From the NCBI RefSeq assembly GCF_001898115.1, contig NZ_MKSQ01000022.1:62001-126000 (forward strand): a stretch of 64,000 bases of DNA, in the 5' to 3' direction. The stretch comes from Allobosea sp. 67-29 (GTDB lineage Bacteria; Pseudomonadota; Alphaproteobacteria; Rhizobiales; Beijerinckiaceae). Under the pieces are notes generated by a model that had not been told where the DNA came from, searched no databases, and worked only from the letters and a program-made list of their open reading frames with translations. Below are positions 26,769 through 34,674 of the stretch, piece after piece (the stretch's first letter is position 1; every line of letters begins with the position of its first letter). The position numbers and the translations under genes were made by a program.

Positions 26769-27350
26769 TCAGCGCCGATCGCGGCGCTCTCGCAAGCGAT
26801 CGAAGGCCGCAGGGCGTACACGGTCCTTCCAGGCAGCAATGACGATGTCGGCGTTGGCGGCGGGCCCGTCCACCCCATCCACTTCGCAGTCGTACAGGCA
26901 GTAGGTGTGGATCCGAAAATGATCCCGCCGCGCATCGCCGAGCCGCCGGTCGCCTCGCGCGAGCTCGCGTCGCTCCAGTTCGGCGAGATCGCAATGAACC
27001 CCGACGAAGAAGACGTCCTGTTCCGCGAGCGTGTCGGCAAGCCGCAGCAACCAATCCTCGCTCTCCATGATGTGCTCGACGATCAGATCGTTGCCGGCCT
27101 CGACATAGGCCAGCAAAGAGCGCTCGAAGCCGATGAAGAACGGCTCGCGCATGGCGTGCCAGTCGAACTCCTTGCTGCGGATGCGCGCCGTCGGCAGGAC
27201 GCCGGAATCGCGCAGATGGTCGATCGAGATGTGCCAGAACGGGCTGTCGATCCGGGCCTGCAACGCACGCGCGAGCGAAGACTTGCCGCTGCTCGAGGCG
27301 CCGTTGAGCAGGATGATGCGGCCGCCCGTGGGCCGCGTGGCGTCTGTCAT
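26769..27350 (-). CDS. Chloramphenicol-phosphotransferase-like P-loop kinase
   Basis: 193 residues. Walker A is LLNGASSSGKSSLA, followed by HISIDHLRDSG, DLIVEHIMES and FFVGVHCDLAELERRELARGDR. This matches the CPT family of nucleotide kinase-like proteins. CPT from a chloramphenicol producer phosphorylates the drug, but most family members in other bacteria have unknown substrates, so resistance should not be assumed. It is divergent from uvrC, with about 93 bases between. Confidence 0.85.
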   Translation of the reverse strand: MTDATRPTGGRIILLNGASSSGKSSLARALQARIDSPFWHISIDHLRDSGVLPTARIRSKEFDWHAMREPFFIGFERSLLAYVEAGNDLIVEHIMESEDWLLRLADTLAEQDVFFVGVHCDLAELERRELARGDRRLGDARRDHFRIHTYCLYDCEVDGVDGPAANADIVIAAWKDRVRPAAFDRLRERRDRR

Positions 27351-27443
27351 GCGCGCAACACCTCGATGAATCTGGCTCGGGCGGCCGGTTCAGCGCATGT
27401 CGGTCGTCGGTCCTGACATGACGAAGCGGCTGCGGCATCCTAC

Positions 27444-29570
27444 ATGAGCCCCATGAGTCGCGAACGCCAGGACGATCTGCCACGGGACGAGTTCGAGGAC
27501 GAGGAGGACGCCCTCCCCGCCGCCGAACCGGCGCTCGATCTTGCCGAGACGGCCCCTGGCGCGCTCAAGGCGGGCATCGAGGTCATCCAGCAATTCGCCA
27601 AACACCTGCCGAACAGGCCCGGCGTCTACCGCATGTTCGATCGCGCCGGCGAGGTGCTCTATGTCGGCAAGGCCAAGAGCCTGAAGAACCGCGTGACCTC
27701 CTATGCCCGCGGCATGGCGCATACCAACGCCGTCGCCCGGATGATCGCCGAGACGGCGAACATGGAGTTCGTCACCACCGGCACCGAGACCGAGGCGCTG
27801 CTGCTCGAGTCGAACCTGATCAAGCAGCTCCGGCCGCGCTACAACGTGCTGCTGCGCGACGACAAATCGTTCCCCTATATCCTGCTGACCGGCGACCATG
27901 ACGCGCCCGCGATCCTGAAGCATCGCGGCTCGCGCCAGCGCAAGGGCGATTATTTCGGTCCCTTCGCCTCGGTCTGGGCGGTGACGCGCACCATCGACGC
28001 GCTGCAGAAGGCCTTCCTGATCCGCACCTGCTCGGATTCCTTCTACGAGAACCGCACCCGTCCCTGCCTGCTCTTCCAGATCAAGCGCTGCTCCGGCCCC
28101 TGCACCGGCGAGATCTCGATTCCCGACTATCAGGCACTCGCCGGGCAGGCCCGCGACTTCCTCTCCGGCCGCTCCTCGGCGGTGAAGCAATTGCTCTCGA
28201 CCCGGATGCAGGCTGCAGCGGAGGAGCTCGAATTCGAGAAGGCGGCGCGCTACCGCGACAGGCTGGCGGCGCTCTCGGCCGTGCAGGCGGGGCAGGACAT
28301 CAACACCCAAGGCGTGGAAGAGGCCGACGTCTTCGCCATCGACGAGCAGGCCGGGCATTTCTGCGTCGAGATCTTCTTCTTCCGCAACCATCAGAACTGG
28401 GGCAACCGCGCGCTCTTTCCCCGCGCCGACCGCTCGCTGACCCCGGCCGAGGTGCTCGCTTCCGTCGTCGCCCAGTTCTACGACGACAAGCCCCCGCCGC
28501 GGCTGGTACTGCTCTCGCATCCGGTCGAGGAGATCGAACTGATCGGCCAGGCGCTCTCGGCCCGCGCCGGCCGCAAGGTCGAGGTCGCGCATCCCAAGCG
28601 CGGCGAGCGCGCGGACCTGATGGGCCATGCCGTCAAGAACGCGCGCGAGGCGCTCTCGCGCAAGCTCGCCGAGAATGCCGGCCAGCAATCGCTGCTCGCC
28701 GCACTCGGCGCCGCCTTCGGCATGGAAGCGCCGCCGCGCCGGGTCGAGGTCTACGACAACTCGCACATCATGGGCACGAACGCGGTCGGCGGCATGATCG
28801 TGGCCGGGCCGGACGGTTTCGTGAAGAACCAGTACCGCACCTTCAATATCTCGACCGACACCATCGCCGGCGACGATTTCGGCATGATGCGCGAGGTGCT
28901 GACGCGGCGGTTCGCGAAGCTGGCGAAAGAAGAGGGCATTGCCCTGAGCCCTCATCCTGAGGAGGTCGCGAAGGCGGCCGTCTCGAAGGATGCTCCGGAT
29001 CGCGACGGAACCAGGGCGATCGCGCTCGGAGAGATACCTGACGGCGGTCCCCAGGATGAAGCCCCGCCGAAGAAGGATCGCAAGGCGCCGAAGCCGCGCC
29101 GGGACGAGGACGGGTTCCCCTCCCGTCCCGACCTCGTCATCGTCGATGGCGGCAAGGGGCAATTCAGCGCCGCGCTCAAGATCATGAAGGAGCTCGGCGC
29201 GGCCGACATCCCGCTCGTCGCCATCGCCAAGGGCGAGGACCGCAACGCCATGCGCGAGACCTTCCACATGGAGGGCCGCGAGCCCTTCAAGCTGCAGCCG
29301 CGCGATCCGGCTCTTTACTTCATCCAGCGCCTGCGCGACGAGGCCCACCGCTTCGCCATCGGCACCCACCGTGCCAAGCGCAAGCGCGAGACCATGAAGA
29401 ACCCGCTCGACGAGATCCCCGGCATCGGCCCCTCGCGCAAGCGGGCATTGCTCCTGCATTTCGGCACCGTGAAGGCGATCCAGCGCGCCAAGCTCGATGA
29501 CCTCATGCGCACGCCCGGCGTCAATGCGGCCACCGCCAAGGCCGTGCATGATTTCTTTCACGATGGCTGA
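27444..29570 (+). CDS. uvrC: Excinuclease ABC subunit C
   Basis: 708 residues. It has an N-terminal GIY-YIG nuclease ([25 protein letters not shown]), a UVR motif ([17 protein letters not shown]), the RNase H-like 5' nuclease ([29 protein letters not shown]), and C-terminal helix-hairpin-helix ([28 protein letters not shown]). It makes both incisions in nucleotide excision repair. It is longer than E. coli UvrC mainly because of an insert of about 60 residues at 500-560, between [10 protein letters not shown] and the [10 protein letters not shown] strand; part of this is a translated REP-like palindrome. pgsA follows. Confidence 0.97.
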   Translation: MSPMSRERQDDLPRDEFEDEEDALPAAEPALDLAETAPGALKAGIEVIQQFAKHLPNRPGVYRMFDRAGEVLYVGKAKSLKNRVTSYARGMAHTNAVARMIAETANMEFVTTGTETEALLLESNLIKQLRPRYNVLLRDDKSFPYILLTGDHDAPAILKHRGSRQRKGDYFGPFASVWAVTRTIDALQKAFLIRTCSDSFYENRTRPCLLFQIKRCSGPCTGEISIPDYQALAGQARDFLSGRSSAVKQLLSTRMQAAAEELEFEKAARYRDRLAALSAVQAGQDINTQGVEEADVFAIDEQAGHFCVEIFFFRNHQNWGNRALFPRADRSLTPAEVLASVVAQFYDDKPPPRLVLLSHPVEEIELIGQALSARAGRKVEVAHPKRGERADLMGHAVKNAREALSRKLAENAGQQSLLAALGAAFGMEAPPRRVEVYDNSHIMGTNAVGGMIVAGPDGFVKNQYRTFNISTDTIAGDDFGMMREVLTRRFAKLAKEEGIALSPHPEEVAKAAVSKDAPDRDGTRAIALGEIPDGGPQDEAPPKKDRKAPKPRRDEDGFPSRPDLVIVDGGKGQFSAALKIMKELGAADIPLVAIAKGEDRNAMRETFHMEGREPFKLQPRDPALYFIQRLRDEAHRFAIGTHRAKRKRETMKNPLDEIPGIGPSRKRALLLHFGTVKAIQRAKLDDLMRTPGVNAATAKAVHDFFHDG
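28953..28992 (+). repeat. REP-like palindromic element inside uvrC
   Basis: Outer arms CATCCT (28953-28958) and AGGATG (28987-28992) enclose an inner hairpin GGTCGC (28964-28969), loop GAAG, GCGGCC (28974-28979), with one G-T pair. The flanking wording, CCTCATCCTGAGGAG on the left and TCTCGAAGGATG on the right, is the typical form of a dispersed palindrome in Hyphomicrobiales intergenic DNA. Here it is read in frame as part of the UvrC insert (about [18 protein letters not shown]). I saw only this copy in the window. Confidence 0.7.
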
Positions 29571-29624
29571 TACTCCTGCCACATTCGCAGGTTTGCGTGT
29601 TGACGCTGCGATGGCCGGATTGCT

Positions 29625-30248
29625 TTGGTGCTCGACGTGACGATTCTTCCAGACGCCATCAGGCGGCGCGGGCCCTGGTCCCTGCCCAACCTTCTCACCT
29701 ACGGCCGGATCCTCGCGATCCCGGCGCTGGTAGCGATCCTGTTCTGGCCGCGCGACGACTGGATGCGCTGGATCGCGCTGGGCATCTACACCGCCGCCGC
29801 CATCACCGACTATCTCGACGGTTACATCGCCCGCGCCTGGAGCCAGCAATCAGCGATCGGACGGATGCTCGACCCGATCGCCGACAAACTGCTCGTCGCA
29901 GCCCTGCTGCTGATGCTGGTCTATACCGGCCAGATCGAGGGCTGGACGCTCTGGGCCGCGATCGTGATCCTCTGCCGGGAGATCCTCGTTTCGGGCCTGC
30001 GCGAGTTCCTGGCCGACCTCAAGGTCAGCGTTCCCGTCAGCAAGGTTGCGAAATGGAAGACGACGGCGCAGCTCTTCGCGCTGGGCTTCCTGATCGCCGG
30101 CCCGGCCGGCGACAAGGTCCTGCCGGGCAACACCCAGATCGGCATCGTGCTGCTCTGGGCGGCGGCGGGGCTGACGATCTATACCGGCTGGGATTATTTC
30201 AACGCCGGTATCCGCCACCTCGTCGAGCAGGACGAGCGCATGCCATGA
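29625..30248 (+). CDS. pgsA: CDP-diacylglycerol--glycerol-3-phosphate 3-phosphatidyltransferase
   Basis: About 207 residues with four or more membrane segments. It contains the complete CDP-alcohol phosphotransferase motif D-x2-DG-x2-AR-x8-G-x3-D-x3-D in TDYLDGYIARAW followed by GRMLDPIADKL. It makes phosphatidylglycerolphosphate at the inner membrane. The start is uncertain: TTG 29625 opens the frame, and GTG 29637 (TILPDAIRRRG) is a good alternative. Its stop overlaps the moaD start as ATGA (30245-30248). The order uvrC-pgsA-moaD-moaE is common in alphaproteobacteria. Confidence 0.95.
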   Translation: MVLDVTILPDAIRRRGPWSLPNLLTYGRILAIPALVAILFWPRDDWMRWIALGIYTAAAITDYLDGYIARAWSQQSAIGRMLDPIADKLLVAALLLMLVYTGQIEGWTLWAAIVILCREILVSGLREFLADLKVSVPVSKVAKWKTTAQLFALGFLIAGPAGDKVLPGNTQIGIVLLWAAAGLTIYTGWDYFNAGIRHLVEQDERMP

Positions 30249-30538
30249 CCGCCGCCCCTGCCATGACCGCGACGGGCACCCGCACGGTGAAGCTCGTCTA
30301 CTTCGCCTGGGTGCGGGAACGTGTCGGCATTCCCGACGAGACGCTCGACATCCCGACCGATCTCGCCACGGTGACCGACCTGGTGCGCTGGCTGAAGGCA
30401 CGCGGCGAGAACTACCAAGCCGCCTTCGCCCGGGAGGCCTTGGTGCGCGCCGCGCTCGACCATGTCCACGCCAAGCCGGGCAGCCCGCTCGGCGATGCCC
30501 GCGAGATCGCCTTCTTCCCGCCGATGACCGGCGGCTGA
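30245..30538 (+). CDS. moaD: Molybdopterin synthase small subunit
   Basis: 97 residues with a ubiquitin-like fold (VKLVYFAWVRERVGIPDETL, then TVTDLVRWLKARG) and the required C-terminal double glycine (FFPPMTGG), which is adenylated and thiolated to deliver sulfur to precursor Z. The first ten residues before TRTVKLVYFA are a short extension. It is coupled to pgsA by a 4-base overlap and followed after 7 bases by moaE. Confidence 0.95.
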   Translation: MTAAPAMTATGTRTVKLVYFAWVRERVGIPDETLDIPTDLATVTDLVRWLKARGENYQAAFAREALVRAALDHVHAKPGSPLGDAREIAFFPPMTGG

Positions 30539-30545
30539 GGCCGCC

Positions 30546-31004
30546 ATGAGCCCGCTCATCCGCATCCAGCGCGAGGATTTCTCGCTTCAGGACGAGATCG
30601 ACGCGCTGTCTGTCGGACGCAGCGATATCGGCGCCGTGGTCTCCTTCACCGGGCTCTGCCGTGACGAGGCTGGCACGCTCGCCGCACTCGAACTGGAGCA
30701 CTATCCTGGCATGGCCGAGGCCGAGATCGGCCGGGTCGCCGAGGCGGCCGTCGCGCGCTGGCCGCTCCTCGGCCTGGTCGCGATCCATCGCTACGGGTTG
30801 ATCCGGCCGGGTGAGCAGATCGTGCTGGTGCTCACCGCTTCGGCCCATCGTCGGGCCGCCTTCGAGGCCGCCGATTTCATGATGGACTACCTCAAGACCC
30901 GCGCCCCCTTTTGGAAGCGCGAGCACCGCGCCGACGGGACGCTTGGCGGCTGGGTCGAAGCCAAGGGCGAGGACGACGATGCGGCAGAGCGCTGGAGCCG
31001 GTAG
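30546..31004 (+). CDS. moaE: Molybdopterin synthase catalytic subunit
   Basis: 152 residues. It has the MoaE segments IGAVVSFTGLCRDE, LELEHYPGMAEAEI, IHRYGLIRPGEQIVLVLTASAHRRAAFEA and YLKTRAPFWKREH, with the active-site lysines in the last segment. It converts cyclic pyranopterin monophosphate to molybdopterin together with MoaD. Its 3' end overlaps the start of the DUF1176 gene by 26 bases. Confidence 0.96.
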   Translation: MSPLIRIQREDFSLQDEIDALSVGRSDIGAVVSFTGLCRDEAGTLAALELEHYPGMAEAEIGRVAEAAVARWPLLGLVAIHRYGLIRPGEQIVLVLTASAHRRAAFEAADFMMDYLKTRAPFWKREHRADGTLGGWVEAKGEDDDAAERWSR

Positions 31005-32067
31005 AGTTCGAAACAGGTCGAATGCACACAGGCGAGCCACCCTGGTGGCCGGGCTATGGCTGGGCCTCACCGCCGCGGCCGCTGCCGCCGACGAGCCCCG
31101 GACATTCCGGGACTGGATGGCGGGTTGCGACAACGTCAGGACCTGCGCCGCCCTGTCGCTGCCGCCGGAGGCGGCCGAGACCGTCGCCTATCTGCGGCTC
31201 GAGCGCCCCGCCGGGCCGGACGGCGCCCCGCGACTTCTTCTCAGGTTGCGCGGCGACTGGAAGAAGCCACCGGCGGCGCTGCAATTCAGGCTCGATGGTG
31301 CCGCCTTCCCTGCCTCCGGCGGGCCGCTTCCCGCCACGGCCGATGGCGACGTGATCACGGTGACGTTTTCGGCCAAAGATACCGCCGCTCTGATCGAGGC
31401 CGCCCGCAAGGCGACGAAGCTGACGGCGTCCGCTCCCGGTGTGTCCGGAAGCATCTCGCTCGCCGGCTCCGTCGCGGCGATGCTCTGGATCGACGAGCAG
31501 CAAGGACGGCTCGGGACGACGACGGCATTGATCCGCAAGGGCGAGAAGACAGGAGCCGCGCCCGCACCGGCCCTGCCTCTGGTCGCGGCCACGCCGGTGC
31601 CGCCCATGCTCGACATGAAGGCCGCGAAGCAGCAGGCCGCCCGCCTGCGTGCCGAACTGAAGAAACGAAGCCCGGATGCCTGCGAGGACGACGGGGCCGA
31701 CGGCGACAGCGCCTGGTCGCTCGGCGACAAGCGGGTGCTGGTCGCGCTATCCTGCTCGCGCGGCGCCTACAACTTCTCCTCGTCCTTCTTCATCATGCCC
31801 GAGAACGACCCGGCCAGGGCGACGCCGCTGCGCTTCGCCGATGGCGACGGCGACGACGGCAACGATTTGACCAATGCGAGCTTCGATCCGCGCACCGGGC
31901 ATCTCGGCTTTTTCGCCAAGGGCCGCGGAATCGGCGATTGCGGGGTGAGCGGCGGTTATGCCTGGAACGGCAAGGGCTTCCTGCGCACCGAGCTGGCCAT
32001 CATGGGCGAATGCCGGGGCATCGCGCCCGAGGACTGGATTACGCTGTATCGCAGCACGGCAAAGTAG
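30979..32067 (+). CDS. DUF1176 periplasmic protein
   Basis: 362 residues. The N-terminus is long for a signal (hydrophobic part LVAGLWLGLTAAAAAADEP at about 20-38). The mature part starts RTFRDWMAGCDNVRTCAALSL, the mark of DUF1176 proteins, and ends with EDWITLYRSTAK. Cysteines recur (GCDN, TCAAL, ACEDD, SCSRG, DCGVSG, GECRG), which suggests disulfides in the periplasm. The function is unknown. The start is inside the moaE 3' end, so it probably shares that transcript; a role in molybdenum cofactor metabolism should not be inferred from this alone. Confidence 0.82.
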   Translation: MRQSAGAGRVRNRSNAHRRATLVAGLWLGLTAAAAAADEPRTFRDWMAGCDNVRTCAALSLPPEAAETVAYLRLERPAGPDGAPRLLLRLRGDWKKPPAALQFRLDGAAFPASGGPLPATADGDVITVTFSAKDTAALIEAARKATKLTASAPGVSGSISLAGSVAAMLWIDEQQGRLGTTTALIRKGEKTGAAPAPALPLVAATPVPPMLDMKAAKQQAARLRAELKKRSPDACEDDGADGDSAWSLGDKRVLVALSCSRGAYNFSSSFFIMPENDPARATPLRFADGDGDDGNDLTNASFDPRTGHLGFFAKGRGIGDCGVSGGYAWNGKGFLRTELAIMGECRGIAPEDWITLYRSTAK

Positions 32068-32172
32068 CGTGCCAACCTCTCGGGCGAAGCAGAACTCCGG
32101 CCCGAGAGCCTTGAGACCGAGGTCAGTGATTGCGACGTGCCCGGACCGAGCCTGGGGCACGACGCAACCGGC

Positions 32173-33060
32173 TTACGCTGCCTTCGACTGCGGGCGCACC
32201 GCCGCCGAATAGTCCTCCATGATCACCTTGCCCATGTTGCCGGTGACGAAGTTGTAGGGTCCGATCTCGGAAACCAGCGTCACTTCGGCGGCCGAGCCGG
32301 TGATGAAGCACTCGTTGAAGCTCTCGAGTTCCTCCGGCCGGATGCGCCGTTCCACCACCTCGAAACCGCGCTGCTTGCACAGCTCGATCACCGACTGGCG
32401 GGTCAGACCGTTGAGGAAGCGGTCGGCCAGCGGGGTGTGGATCACGCCGTCCTTGATGAAGAAGATGTTAGCGCCGGTGCACTCGGCGACATTGCCCTCG
32501 AAATCGAGCATCATCGCGTCGGCATAGCCCGCCCGCTCGGCCTTGTGCTTGGAAAGAGAGCAGATCATGTAGAGCCCCGCCGCCTTGGCATGGACCGGTG
32601 CGCAGGCGGGGTCGGGCCGGCGGTAATCCGCGACATCGAGGCGGATGCCCCTCAGCTTCGCGGCCATGTCGAACATGCTCGGCCACTCCCACACCGCGAT
32701 CGCGGTGTGGATCGAGTTGTTCAGGCCGGACACCGCCATCATCTCCGAGCCGCGCCAGGCGACCGGGCGGACATAGGCGTCCTTGAGTCCGTTCTCCTTC
32801 AGGCAGAGATATTTGGCCTCGTCGAGTTCCGCGACCGAATACGGCACCGTGAAATCCATAATCTCGGCCGATTTGTGGAAGCGCTTCGAATGCTCCGTGC
32901 ACTTGTAGATCACGCCGTCATAGGCGCGCTCGCCCTCGAAGATGCAGGAGCCGTAGTGCAGCCCATGGGTCAGTACGTGAATCTTCGCGTCCTTCCACGG
33001 CACGAGCTTGCCGTCGAACCAGATGACGCCATCGCGCTGGTCGAAAGGAATGACTGACAT
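32173..33060 (-). CDS. ilvE: Branched-chain amino acid aminotransferase
   Basis: 295 residues, fold type IV PLP enzyme. Segments are FDGKLVPWKDAKIHVLTHGLHYGSCIFEGERAY, the PLP lysine region (HAKAAGLYMICSLSKHKAERAGYADAMMLD), and EGNVAECTGANIFF, then TRQSVIELC and FITGSAAEVTLVSEIG. It catalyses the last step of leucine, isoleucine and valine synthesis and the first of their breakdown. Start 33060 has AGGAGAAGG upstream. It is divergent from a MarR gene across 184 bases. Confidence 0.95.
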   Translation of the reverse strand: MSVIPFDQRDGVIWFDGKLVPWKDAKIHVLTHGLHYGSCIFEGERAYDGVIYKCTEHSKRFHKSAEIMDFTVPYSVAELDEAKYLCLKENGLKDAYVRPVAWRGSEMMAVSGLNNSIHTAIAVWEWPSMFDMAAKLRGIRLDVADYRRPDPACAPVHAKAAGLYMICSLSKHKAERAGYADAMMLDFEGNVAECTGANIFFIKDGVIHTPLADRFLNGLTRQSVIELCKQRGFEVVERRIRPEELESFNECFITGSAAEVTLVSEIGPYNFVTGNMGKVIMEDYSAAVRPQSKAA

Positions 33061-33180
33061 GGGACCTTCTCCTGGGTGCTTGCTGCTCCGAACTCCGGCA
33101 CAGCCTCTTTTGGAACGCAAGCCTGGGTCTAAAGCTGCGCTGCCGCGACGCGCTTTGAAATAATCGTTCGCTCAGCGCGC

Positions 33181-33209
33181 TTGACTGGTAATCTTCCGTC
33201 TGAGATATG
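33181..33209 (+). promoter_or_regulatory. Candidate promoter of the MarR gene
   Basis: TTGACT (33181-33186), 17-base spacer, GATATG (33204-33209). The -35 box is strong (CTTGAC core typical of alphaproteobacteria) and the -10 box moderate. The start codon lies about 36 bases beyond. A dyad overlaps the -10 end, consistent with repression. Confidence 0.5.
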
Positions 33210-33223
33210 TCAACAACATTGAC
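33209..33223. promoter_or_regulatory. Dyad upstream of the MarR gene, possible operator
   Basis: GTCAA (33209-33213), five bases, TTGAC (33219-33223), a perfect inverted repeat that extends with two further matched positions (33206-33207 against 33225-33226) after one mismatch. Size and AT-rich spacer fit a MarR dimer site. It begins at the candidate -10 and lies about 20 bases before the start codon, as expected for autorepression. Confidence 0.5.
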
Positions 33224-33244
33224 CTAAATTTTCGGAGAGCTTCT

Positions 33245-33763
33245 TTGGCCGAGAGCCTGACCCGCCCGGAAGCGATCGTGCCGAAGGCAGCGGCCGTCGC
33301 GGCCCCGGCTCTGTCCGTGCCCTTCGACCTCATCGAGCTGCTCTTCTTCGCCTATCGCGACTTCGTCGGCGATCCCGACCGTATCCTGGCCGATTACGGC
33401 TTCGGCCGCGCCCATCACCGCGTGCTGCATTTCGTGGAGCGCCGGCCGGGACTGACCATCGCCGAGCTGCTCGACATCCTGCAGATCACCAAGCAGAGCC
33501 TGAACCGCGTGCTCAAGGAGCTGGTCGAGAAGGGTTATATCGAGCAGCGCACGGGCCGGCAGGACAAGCGCCAGCGCCATCTCCACACCACGCCCGCCGG
33601 GCACGATCTGGCGCAGCGCCTCGTCCAGCTCCAGTCGAAGCGGATCCTGGCCGCTCTCGACAGCATCGGCGCCGAAAAGGCCGAAACCGTCGCGCGCTAT
33701 CTCGCGGCCCTGATCGATCCGTCGGAGCGGTTGAAGGTCCACAGCCTGCTCGACAGGCCCTGA
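33245..33763 (+). CDS. MarR-family transcriptional regulator
   Basis: 172 residues, probable TTG start with CGGAGAG upstream. The winged helix is complete: LADYGFGRAHHRVLHFVERRPGLTIAELLDILQITKQSLNRVLKELVEKGYIE is recognisable in order, with the recognition helix at KQSLNRVLKEL and the wing at RTGRQDKRQRHL. MarR proteins are dimeric repressors released by small phenolic or oxidising signals. No obvious target gene lies beside it other than ilvE, divergently. A dyad in its own promoter suggests autoregulation. Confidence 0.9.
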   Translation: MAESLTRPEAIVPKAAAVAAPALSVPFDLIELLFFAYRDFVGDPDRILADYGFGRAHHRVLHFVERRPGLTIAELLDILQITKQSLNRVLKELVEKGYIEQRTGRQDKRQRHLHTTPAGHDLAQRLVQLQSKRILAALDSIGAEKAETVARYLAALIDPSERLKVHSLLDRP

Positions 33764-33930
33764 GGGCATCGCAGCCGTCGCCCCCCTGGCAGCCGGTCCG
33801 GCAGGAACCGTCCTTGGCCGGCAAGGGCGCGGCGGGTCGGGCTCCTATTGACCTGATGGATTGACGACCCCGCCTCTCCCCTGTGCTAAGAGGAGCCATC
33901 GCGCCGGCGGCGCAGCGGAGAGACGCTGGG

Positions 33931-34674
33931 ATGATCGCAACGGAAGCGCCGGCAAGGCCGGCCCGCAAGGTGTTGCCGGACGAAGCTCCGCATGTGCTCG
34001 TCGTCGATGACGACCGGCGTCTGCGCGAACTGCTCGCCCGCTTCCTGGGCGACAATGGCTATCGCGTCACCACCGCAGCCAATGCGGCCGAAGCGGATAC
34101 GCGCCTCGGCAACCTGGTCTTCGACGCAATCGTGCTCGACGTGATGATGCCGGGCGAGAACGGCTTCGACTTCGCCCGCCGCTTCCGTGGCGCCTCCGCC
34201 GTGCCGATCCTGATGCTGACGGCCCGCGCGGACGGCAAGGACCGGATCAACGGCCTGGAAATCGGCGTCGACGACTATCTTGCCAAGCCCTTCGAGCCGC
34301 GCGAATTGCTGCTGCGCCTCGGCAATATCCTGAAACGAACGGTCGTGGTCGAAGCCGCACAGTCAGGCGCGCGGCCCGATTTCGTCCGCTTCGGCCCGTT
34401 CCTCTACGGCCTCGCCCGCGGCGAGCTGCGCAAGGGCGACGAGACCATCCGGCTGACCGAGCGCGAACGCGAGATCCTGACCGCACTCGCCGAGCGCGCC
34501 GGCGAGGTGGTGCCGCGCGAGGAGCTAGCCGCCCAGGGGACAGCTGCCAACGACCGCACGGTCGACGTGCAGATGAACCGGTTGCGCCGCAAGATCGAGC
34601 GCGACCCGGCCGATCCGCTCTATCTCCAGACCGTCCGCGGCGTTGGCTACAGGCTGTTGACGGACAGGACGTGA
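33931..34674 (+). CDS. OmpR-family response regulator
   Basis: 247 residues. The receiver domain (about 20-135) has VLVVDDDRRLRELLARFL, the phospho-acceptor Asp in DAIVLDVMMPGENGFDFA, the Thr in LMLTAR, and the Lys in DDYLAKPFEPREL. The C-terminal OmpR winged helix has RLTEREREILTALAE and TVDVQMNRLRRKIE then VRGVGYRL. A short N-terminal extension precedes the receiver. Its stop overlaps the kinase start as ATGA at 34671-34674. It is the paired regulator of the following histidine kinase; the signal is not known. Confidence 0.95.
   Translation: MIATEAPARPARKVLPDEAPHVLVVDDDRRLRELLARFLGDNGYRVTTAANAAEADTRLGNLVFDAIVLDVMMPGENGFDFARRFRGASAVPILMLTARADGKDRINGLEIGVDDYLAKPFEPRELLLRLGNILKRTVVVEAAQSGARPDFVRFGPFLYGLARGELRKGDETIRLTEREREILTALAERAGEVVPREELAAQGTAANDRTVDVQMNRLRRKIERDPADPLYLQTVRGVGYRLLTDRT

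Noticed and set aside
26769..27350. Chloramphenicol resistance
   Set aside because: The CPT-like fold alone does not show drug phosphorylation; most homologs in non-producers have unknown substrates.
27444..29570. UvrC insert considered as an intein or a fused domain
   Set aside because: It is only about 60 residues, low complexity and charged, and contains the REP-like palindrome; no splicing motifs or fold.
27390..29849. An 819-residue minus-strand frame opposite uvrC
   Set aside because: A shadow of uvrC; no domain or signal, and it runs across the divergent uvrC promoter region.
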